From NCBI GenBank assembly GCA_031262835.1, contig JAISGY010000044.1:1-64000 (forward strand): 64,000 nucleotides of DNA, read 5' to 3'. Shown here piece by piece: positions 57,585 through 64,000 of the stretch. Source of the stretch: Ruminococcus sp. GTDB taxonomy: Bacteria; Bacillota; Clostridia; Oscillospirales; Ruminococcaceae. The notes under the pieces are model-generated. The model made no database searches. It had not been told where the DNA came from and worked only from the letters and a program-made list of their open reading frames with translations. Position 1 is the stretch's first letter. Every line of letters starts with the position of its first letter. The translations under genes were made by a program, and so were the position numbers.

Positions 57585-58886
57585 CTAATCCTCCGAGTTG
57601 TCGATAAATTCGCCGTCTGTTTCGGGGAAAGTTATCGTAACGCCTGTGCGGATTCTTGTTACCTCATTATTTCCGCGGACGGTTTCAAAGCCGTCTGTGT
57701 CAATAACAAGCCACGAATCGTCCGTGAGATTGCGGAGCCCCCAGATATTCGGGTTCTTTGCCCCTTTTGTAACAATACCCACGCGCTTCTTGTCGTCACC
57801 CGTTTCGGCAATTTCATGCTCGTATATGACTTTTCCGGGATAAAGCGGGATATTCGCATAACGCGTTTTAAGGGTTATCGGGAGTGAAAGCGGCGTACCG
57901 CAGTTAATACAGCGGTTTGAAGCACAGGCAGGGTCATAGAAAGTCTCATATCCGCAGCCGCCGCAGGGGATTATCATCGTCTTAACCGACCTGTAGATAA
58001 GCTGCCACTCTTTTTCAAGAAGACGCGGCTTTTCGTTCTTCATTACGGCGTAAGAAAACGCATAACCAAACGCCTCGCGAAGCGCGTCGGGCAGAATCGG
58101 GAAACGCTGTATGACATTAACGTGAACCCCGCGCACAGGGCGGTTAGAGTCGTCCGACTTGTCGAAGATGAATATCGGGTTTTCGGCGAAAATCTTCTGC
58201 TCAAGTTCCTCGGTCATACAGGGCGGCATCGCTGCTTTTCCCTCGAGCGGGTGGTTCATGTATGTTAAAAGAAAAAGTATAACCGAGAGGGAATATTTAT
58301 CGGTCTGGACATCGGGGAGCTTCTGCCCCATTACAACTTCCGGTGCCATGTACCGACATTTCCCCGCGATACCTAAGTTTTCACCGTACGGGGCAATATT
58401 GTCGTTGTCGCAGATTAAGACTTCGCCGGAATCGGGGTTGATGAAAAAGTTGCCGTCGTTTATATCTTGGTAAGAATAGCCTTTTTTATGGAGCTCGCGG
58501 AAACCTGTTATTATTTCGAGCGCACTGTCAATCATTGCCGTGAGGGAAGAAAACCTCGTTTTTGCAAGCAGATACGATGAGAAGCTTTTATATGCGGGCG
58601 GAATTATCGGCATGATATAGCCGAAAACGCCGTTATAGTCGTTCGTTATATCGACCGGCCAGAGAAAACGCTTGTCGGGTGCGCCGGAAGCGACATTCTG
58701 TTTAAGGTTATCGAGGAAGGCTGTCGGGTTTTTATGTATGTTTTTGTGATACCACTTAAGTGCCATAACCTTCCCGCAGTATTCGCAGTTATAGACTGTC
58801 CCTTGCCCGCCTTCGCCGATCTTTGATATTACCGTTGCAGTTTTATTGTTAATGGTGGTTAATACCCTTCCTGCCGCAAGTTCCAT
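57585..58886 (-). CDS. Protein kinase-like protein with zinc ribbon and FHA-like C-terminus
   Basis: KIGEGGQGTVYNCEYCGKVMALKWY; YSYQDINDGNFFINPDSGEVLICDNDNI; APEVV; CGGCGYET…CINCG; C-terminal PNIWGLRNLTDDSWLV. Confidence 0.85.
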   Translation of the reverse strand: MELAAGRVLTTINNKTATVISKIGEGGQGTVYNCEYCGKVMALKWYHKNIHKNPTAFLDNLKQNVASGAPDKRFLWPVDITNDYNGVFGYIMPIIPPAYKSFSSYLLAKTRFSSLTAMIDSALEIITGFRELHKKGYSYQDINDGNFFINPDSGEVLICDNDNIAPYGENLGIAGKCRYMAPEVVMGQKLPDVQTDKYSLSVILFLLTYMNHPLEGKAAMPPCMTEELEQKIFAENPIFIFDKSDDSNRPVRGVHVNVIQRFPILPDALREAFGYAFSYAVMKNEKPRLLEKEWQLIYRSVKTMIIPCGGCGYETFYDPACASNRCINCGTPLSLPITLKTRYANIPLYPGKVIYEHEIAETGDDKKRVGIVTKGAKNPNIWGLRNLTDDSWLVIDTDGFETVRGNNEVTRIRTGVTITFPETDGEFIDNSED

Positions 58887-58894
58887 ATTTGCTC

Positions 58895-60247
58895 CTAATC
58901 GATCTTAATGTTTACCGGGGTTTGCCTGTTAATATCCGTCTTGTCGCCGAGCTGGTACGATTCGTTTAAGCCCCACGCGTAAAGCTTCCCGTCAGTCTTT
59001 TTGCAGAGTGAGTATCGCACCCCGGCGGCAGTATCTTCCGCATCGTCCATAATTTTAACCGGGAATTTTCGGTTAACGTCGGTGCCGTCGCCGAGCTGTC
59101 CGTAGAAGTTTTTCCCCCATGCCCAAAGCGAACCGTCCGTCTTAACCGCGAGGGAGTGAAGCTCACCCGCCGCCGCGCTCTTTACGTCCGACATAAACAT
59201 GACCGGGCGGGTAATTACCGCTTCGGAAGAAAAGGAAGCGGAATCGTTTTCGATATCGGGGATAAGCCCCCATGTCCAGAGCGTTCTGTCAGATTTTACC
59301 GCGATGGAATGGTAGGTTCCGGCGGCGGCGAAAAGCACGTCATTCATTATGAATACAGGGGTCTTGCGGGTTTGGCGCGAACCGTCCCCAAGCTGTCCGA
59401 AGCGGTTTTCACCCCAAGCCCAAAGCGTTCCGTCCGATTTTACCGCAAGGGAATGAAGCATCCCCGCAGACACGCTTACCGTGTCCGACATGATTATCTC
59501 CATGCCGCTTTTAAGCGTACGAATGTTGCAAAGACTTCCGTCAAAACGTATCGCATAGGAATGCATCCGCCCGCCGCAGTCGATAAAAGCAACGCCGCGC
59601 ATTATCGGAACAGGGTTAAAACATTCCTCCGCCGCGTCGGGTCCGAGACCCCCGAAGCGGTTTTCACCGAAGCCGTAAAGCGTTCCGTCGAATTTCAGCG
59701 CGAGGGAGTGACTCCAGCCCATCGAAACCGACTTAACCCCGGACATTATCTCGGTAGGCTGTCTCACAGGGGCATCGTCGCCGACACCGGTGCTGCCGAA
59801 CTCGTTTAACCCCCACGTGAAAAGCTTGCCTGTCGGGGTAACGAATGCCGATTGCGAGAACTTCCCGGAAAGGGTGTTGTCAAACCGCTTAGGGCTTCCT
59901 GCCGTGACGGTTTTTATTATCTTAATCTGAGGCGAGGTTATGTCAATATCATAAGCGTATGCAAGAAGCTCATAGAATGTGTCGGCGGTTTGAATGTCAA
60001 TATCGCCGCTTTCGGTGAATCCCGCCAGTATCTGACGGAGCTCGGTTCTGTCGGCGGTTGAAGCCTTGACAAGTGCTTCGCCTTTACATAAAATCCGCAT
60101 TGCCGCGCGTAAATTTCGCATTTTCGGACACAAATCGTCAAAAGCGGCAAGCAGCCTGCCGCCGTCGTAAAAAATATCGCCGCCGAATCTGTCGCGTATG
60201 TAAGAAAAACACTCGAGCGGGTCGGTAAAAAACTTCGATTTAACCAT
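58895..60247 (-). CDS. RCC1-repeat beta-propeller protein with about 110-aa helical N-terminal domain
   Basis: Repeats such as [81 protein letters not shown]. Confidence 0.92.
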   Translation of the reverse strand: MVKSKFFTDPLECFSYIRDRFGGDIFYDGGRLLAAFDDLCPKMRNLRAAMRILCKGEALVKASTADRTELRQILAGFTESGDIDIQTADTFYELLAYAYDIDITSPQIKIIKTVTAGSPKRFDNTLSGKFSQSAFVTPTGKLFTWGLNEFGSTGVGDDAPVRQPTEIMSGVKSVSMGWSHSLALKFDGTLYGFGENRFGGLGPDAAEECFNPVPIMRGVAFIDCGGRMHSYAIRFDGSLCNIRTLKSGMEIIMSDTVSVSAGMLHSLAVKSDGTLWAWGENRFGQLGDGSRQTRKTPVFIMNDVLFAAAGTYHSIAVKSDRTLWTWGLIPDIENDSASFSSEAVITRPVMFMSDVKSAAAGELHSLAVKTDGSLWAWGKNFYGQLGDGTDVNRKFPVKIMDDAEDTAAGVRYSLCKKTDGKLYAWGLNESYQLGDKTDINRQTPVNIKID

Positions 60248-60276
60248 AATACTCACAAAGCGCAAATATATAAAAC

Positions 60277-60305
60277 ATTATACACTGTTTTTCCGAAAAA
60301 GTCAA
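60277..60305 (-). promoter_or_regulatory. sigmaA-like promoter TTGACT-N17-TATAAT for RCC1/kinase/VWA/PP2C operon
   Basis: AGTCAA at 60300-60305 and ATTATA at 60277-60282 on + strand. Confidence 0.75.
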
Positions 60306-60349
60306 GAAAAATATTTACTATTTTCAGCTTTTGTGAATTCCGCCCAAAT

Positions 60350-60709
60350 TTACTTCTTTCGACTATTTTTCGCCGCCCAATACGCCTGCGAAATCGCCAT
60401 TACTGCTGCTTCCTTGTCGCGGTCGGAAATTTCGCCCCCCGCGAACATCGCCGAAACCTCCGAGACGAGCTTATCCATATAAAGCGAGCCGCTCTGAGGC
60501 GTTTCGGCAGGTTCCCCCCCAACAAGCTCATCGGTCGTTATCCCGAAGATATTCGCGAGGGCGCGGACGTGTTCAAAACGGGCGGCGGGCTTTACGCCGC
60601 GTTCGTAGTTTTGGATTGTGCGGTCGGTAACGCCGATTTTTTCAGCAAGCTCCTTCTGCGTTAAACCCATTCGGACGCGCTGTGACTTCAAAATTTCTTT
60701 GAATTCCAT
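60350..60709 (-). CDS. XRE-family HTH transcriptional regulator
   Basis: LKSQRVRMGLTQKELAEKIGVTDRTIQNYERGVKPAARFEHVRALANIFGITTDELVGG. Confidence 0.93.
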   Translation of the reverse strand: MEFKEILKSQRVRMGLTQKELAEKIGVTDRTIQNYERGVKPAARFEHVRALANIFGITTDELVGGEPAETPQSGSLYMDKLVSEVSAMFAGGEISDRDKEAAVMAISQAYWAAKNSRKK

Positions 60710-60720
60710 AACTTATACCA

Positions 60721-60790
60721 TTTCTATTTTTATAGAAAAAATTTTCTTGAAATTCCTATTGACAAGAATCAAATTTCGTGTTACAATAGG
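60721..60790. promoter_or_regulatory. Divergent XRE/dinB control region: TTTCTAT-N4-ATAGAAA palindrome, TTGACA-N17-TACAAT promoter (+), CCTATTG-N22-CAATAGG inverted repeat
   Basis: Read directly: 60721-60738; -35 60759-60764 and -10 60782-60787; 60755-60761/60784-60790. Confidence 0.7.
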
Positions 60791-60825
60791 TATAACATGA
60801 ATATATTTTCTATAACTATTATACA

Positions 60826-62175
60826 ATGCGAAAAATATTTTGTCAAGCGTTTAGAAAAAAATTTTTTTACGGTACTATTAATATGTTTATGAATGAAGCG
60901 TTCGGGGGCGGCAAAATTGCGGGCAACAGCACTGATTACCGCAAAATCCTCCATTGCGATGTAAATAACTTTTACGCAAGCGTCGAAATCCTCCATCACC
61001 CTAAGCTTGCGGGGAAGCCTGTTGCTGTCGGCGGAAGCGCGGAGGAGCGGCACGGCATTATCCTTGCGAAAAATTATATTGCGAAGCCGTTCGGTATTCA
61101 AGTCGGAATGGCACTTTGGCAGGCGCGCCAAAGATGCCCCGACCTCATAATCCTCCCGCCGGACTACCCGAAGTACCAGAAATTCTCCGCCCTTTTCCGT
61201 AAAATCCTCCTTGAATACACCGACCTTGTCGAGCCGTTCGGGCTTGACGAGAGTTGGTGCGACGTTACGGCAATCTGCGGGAAGCCGGACGCGGCGAGGT
61301 TGCTTGCCGATGAAATCCGCGAGCGCGTTAAAAACGAGCTCGGGTTAACAATCTCAATCGGAGTATCTTACAACAAAATCTTCGCGAAACTCGGCTCCGA
61401 CATAAAAAAGCCGGACGCAACCACCGTTATTTCACCGACGAATTTCAAACGCGTTGTATGGGGACTCCCCGCGAGCGACCTCTTGGGGGTTGGGCGGCAG
61501 GTTGAAAAAGCCCTCACCGGGGTTGGGATATTGACGATCGGGGACATCGCTAACACCGATATTTCCTACATGGAGAGGCTTTTCGGGAAGTGGGGCGCGT
61601 ACCTTCATTGCTACGCGAACGGGCTTGACAATTCGCCCGTAAAGCCGGGAGACTTTACGCCTGTTATTAAGTCCGTCGGCAACTCAACGACCTGTCCGCG
61701 AGACCTTGTGAGTGACGCCGACGCGCATATTGTGCTTTATAACCTTGCGGAATCGGTTGCGGAGCGTATGCGCGAAATCGGAATGTCGGCGAAAACCGTT
61801 CAAATAAGCCTTCGCACAAACGACCTGCATTGGTTCGAGCGGCAAACGAGCCTTTCCCGCCCGACAATGATTGCGGCGGAGCTTGCCGAAGAGGGAATGA
61901 AGCTTCTCCGCAAGAATTACGACTGGCGGCTTCCGCTTCGTAGCATCGGTATTCGCGGCGCAAAGCTTGTCCCATACTCGCCCTCGGAGCAGCTTTCCTT
62001 CTTCGCGGACGAAACGAAGCGAAATCGTGCCGAACGCCTCGAATACGCCGTTGACGACATAAGGCGGCGTTTCGGCTATGAGAAGTTGGGGCGGCTTGTC
62101 CTTAAATCGGACGGCATACTCGGGCAGCTTGACGCGAAAACCGCCAATGTAATTCACCCCCTCGGGTTCTCGTGA
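60826..62175 (+). CDS. dinB: DNA polymerase IV (Y-family); true start may be the internal Met near 60889
   Basis: ILHCDVNNFYASVEILHHPKLAGKPVAVGGSAEERHGIILAKNYIAKPFGIQVGM. Confidence 0.93.
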   Translation: MRKIFCQAFRKKFFYGTINMFMNEAFGGGKIAGNSTDYRKILHCDVNNFYASVEILHHPKLAGKPVAVGGSAEERHGIILAKNYIAKPFGIQVGMALWQARQRCPDLIILPPDYPKYQKFSALFRKILLEYTDLVEPFGLDESWCDVTAICGKPDAARLLADEIRERVKNELGLTISIGVSYNKIFAKLGSDIKKPDATTVISPTNFKRVVWGLPASDLLGVGRQVEKALTGVGILTIGDIANTDISYMERLFGKWGAYLHCYANGLDNSPVKPGDFTPVIKSVGNSTTCPRDLVSDADAHIVLYNLAESVAERMREIGMSAKTVQISLRTNDLHWFERQTSLSRPTMIAAELAEEGMKLLRKNYDWRLPLRSIGIRGAKLVPYSPSEQLSFFADETKRNRAERLEYAVDDIRRRFGYEKLGRLVLKSDGILGQLDAKTANVIHPLGFS

Positions 62176-62238
62176 TGTAAAGCAAAACGCCCTTACGGCA
62201 AATTTCATCGCTTAAATTCTGTAAAGGAGCTGTTCTTA

Positions 62239-62508
62239 ATGGAAGATTTGCTCAGAAACGATTATAAAGTTTACGTCGAAGTCCTCGAAAAACGGGCGAA
62301 GGACGGCATAATTACGCCGCTTGCCTTTGTATGGGAGGACGGCAGGAAATACGCCATCGACGGCGTTATCGACATTCGCAAGGCGGCGAGCCTCAAAGCC
62401 GGCGGCGCGGGGCTTCGCTACACCGTTAAAATCGCCGGCAACGCCCGCTTCATGTTCCTCGAAGAAGACCGAGGCGTTCGCCGTTGGTTTATGGAGAAAA
62501 AAGGTTAA
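62239..62508 (+). CDS. Small dinB-linked protein of unknown function
   Basis: 89 aa, VWEDGRKYAIDGVIDIRKAASLKAGGAGLRYTVKIAGNARFMFLEEDRGVRRWFMEKKG; GGAG SD; directly after dinB. Confidence 0.7.
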   Translation: MEDLLRNDYKVYVEVLEKRAKDGIITPLAFVWEDGRKYAIDGVIDIRKAASLKAGGAGLRYTVKIAGNARFMFLEEDRGVRRWFMEKKG

Positions 62509-62536
62509 CTATACTATATAAATATCTCGAAAGTTC

Positions 62537-63220
62537 TTGCAATTGCTCGAAAAATATGCTAAAATAATTATCGGAAAGGGTTTGATTATTATTTTAGATG
62601 TATTTATAAAGGCAATCTTAGCCGGGCTCTCAATCGCAATCGGCGGCACAGTCTTCCTCTCGGTCGAATCCCGCCCTCTCGGCGCGTTCCTCTTCGCCGT
62701 CGGGCTTTTCGCAATCCTTACCCGCGGTTTCAAGCTCTACACCGGCGCGATAGGCTACTTCTGGGAGAGGGACAGGCGTTTCAAGCTCGAAGTCCTCGTA
62801 ATCTGGCTCGGGAACTTCGCGGGGACGTTTCTCGGCGCGCTTTTAGTTAACCTTACCCGAATCGCCCCCATAAGCGGCAAGGCAGCCGCCCTCGTTGACA
62901 TAAAGCTTGCGGACAACCCCCTCTCAATCTTCGTCTTGGCAATCTTCTGCGGAATGTTAATGTACATAGCCGTTCACGGTTTTAACACTGCCGAAAAAGG
63001 TACAATAAAAGCGGTCGCCTGTATTCTCCCCGTCGCCGTCTTTATCCTCTGCGGTTTTGAACACTGCATCGCCAATATGTACTACTTCTCCCTCGCCGTC
63101 AAATCATTTACTTACCCTACCATGTGGCTTTACCTGTTAATAATGACCCTCGGCAACGCTCTCGGCGCGTGGATTCTCTCCGTACCCCCGTATTTATTGT
63201 CAGAACGCACAAAAAAATAA
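62537..63220 (+). CDS. Formate/nitrite transporter (FNT) family protein; start may be TTG near 62580
   Basis: FIKAILAGLSIAIGGTVFL; CGFEHCIANMYYFSLAV. Confidence 0.9.
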   Translation: MQLLEKYAKIIIGKGLIIILDVFIKAILAGLSIAIGGTVFLSVESRPLGAFLFAVGLFAILTRGFKLYTGAIGYFWERDRRFKLEVLVIWLGNFAGTFLGALLVNLTRIAPISGKAAALVDIKLADNPLSIFVLAIFCGMLMYIAVHGFNTAEKGTIKAVACILPVAVFILCGFEHCIANMYYFSLAVKSFTYPTMWLYLLIMTLGNALGAWILSVPPYLLSERTKK

Positions 63221-63279
63221 CAAATTTTTGTGCACTCATACAAATTCACAAAATTAGAGAAAAAAATATCATTTTTCTA

Positions 63280-63308
63280 TTGACAAATCAATAATAATAT
63301 AATATACT
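63280..63308 (+). promoter_or_regulatory. sigmaA-like promoter TTGACA-N17-TATACT
   Basis: Read directly upstream of prepilin gene. Confidence 0.65.
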
Positions 63309-63395
63309 AATAATCACAGGGAACAAACACTAAAAATCACAACAAAAACTTGGAACAACATATAAACGCAAAGAAAATACATGGAGGTGTTTCCA

Positions 63396-64000
63396 ATGAA
63401 TAACATTCGCGGGAAACTCCTCAAGGGGTTTACCCTCGTAGAACTAATCGTAGTAATCGCAATTATCGGTATCCTCTTCTCGGTAGGTTCGCTCGCAGTT
63501 TCAGTCATAATCCGCGATGCGAATATTAAAACCGCGAACGACTCCGCCCACGAGGCGCTTACATACGTTCAAAACTGGTTAATCGACCTCGAGATAAAAA
63601 ATGTTGATATTGAAACAATATTCAATGCACACAACTACAACGGGAAGGATTATTTCCAACTCCTTTCATCAAACAGCGGTTCGGCTTTTCAAACAACAAC
63701 AGGCGATTACGCCGGCATAAAAGTTTGTCTTTTAGAAGGCAATCCCTATTCAAAAACTACGGAGCTTAAGAAGACAACAGTTGACCCCGAGTCCGATGAC
63801 GGTAAGAAAATTTACGACAGCTTAAAAACCCTCTCCGATTCCTTCTCGTCAAGCTATGACGGAAGATGGCGGGTTGTCGTTAACGCAACCGACTACACCG
63901 TAGTCCTCGCATATTGGCAATCGACAGATTATCCGGCGGAACAGATAACAGGCATAACCGGCTATATGTTCCCGACGAAGACCGAAGGTTTTACGGCGGC
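63396..64000 (+). CDS. Type IV prepilin/pseudopilin-like protein (truncated by window end)
   Basis: MNNIRGKLLKGFTLVELIVVIAIIGILFSVGSLAVSV; GGAGGTG SD at 63383. Confidence 0.92.
   Translation, partial: MNNIRGKLLKGFTLVELIVVIAIIGILFSVGSLAVSVIIRDANIKTANDSAHEALTYVQNWLIDLEIKNVDIETIFNAHNYNGKDYFQLLSSNSGSAFQTTTGDYAGIKVCLLEGNPYSKTTELKKTTVDPESDDGKKIYDSLKTLSDSFSSSYDGRWRVVVNATDYTVVLAYWQSTDYPAEQITGITGYMFPTKTEGFTA

Noticed and set aside
59156-59809. 217-aa antisense ORF opposite the RCC1 gene
   Set aside because: Arises from the periodic RCC1 repeats on the other strand; no independent SD or family resemblance
1-64000. CRISPR arrays, rRNA, tRNA, prophage or transposase genes
   Set aside because: No regularly spaced repeats, cloverleaf-like sequences, or phage/transposase proteins were recognised by eye; a tRNAscan or Infernal run could still reveal something missed

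Overview
Chromosomal window from a spore-forming Firmicute, probably class Clostridia. The evidence is gerA-type germination genes, YlmC/YmxH, GerW and DacF-like genes, RqcH/NFACT, ScpAB and Na+-translocating decarboxylase genes. Most of the window is ordinary housekeeping: rqcH, cca, rimO-pgsA, recD2, comF, ackA, scpAB, dinB, aspartate kinase, rluB and others. I see no CRISPR array, rRNA, confident tRNA, transposase or prophage. Two accessory operons stand out. (1) 17.5-22.5 kb: a self-contained operon (sigmaA-like promoter TTGACT-N17-TATAAT to a strong hairpin terminator) encoding two different bacterial dynamin-like GTPases flanking a protein that looks like an M48 metallopeptidase whose HExxH is replaced by RExxR, i.e. 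a dynamin / pseudopeptidase / dynamin cassette. (2) 55.8-60.3 kb: an operon with a nearly identical promoter encoding an RCC1-repeat beta-propeller, a kinase-zinc ribbon-FHA-like protein with an atypical active site, a TerY-like VWA protein and a PP2C phosphatase (a TerY-P-like triad plus RCC1). The PP2C frame has no ATG/GTG/TTG start before its catalytic motifs. It is separated from the VWA gene by its in-frame stop and an 86-nt fold-back element made of 7-nt repeats. Other points of interest: a TrmK-Nif3 gene fusion, three tandem CPBP proteases with conserved ends, a substrate-binding protein with permuted lobe order, a transcarboxylase-like 5S/1.3S/12S gene set, an XRE-dinB divergent region with palindromes, and two genes whose stop codons lie inside short tandem duplications. 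All calls come from reading sequence and recalled family motifs; no database search was run.
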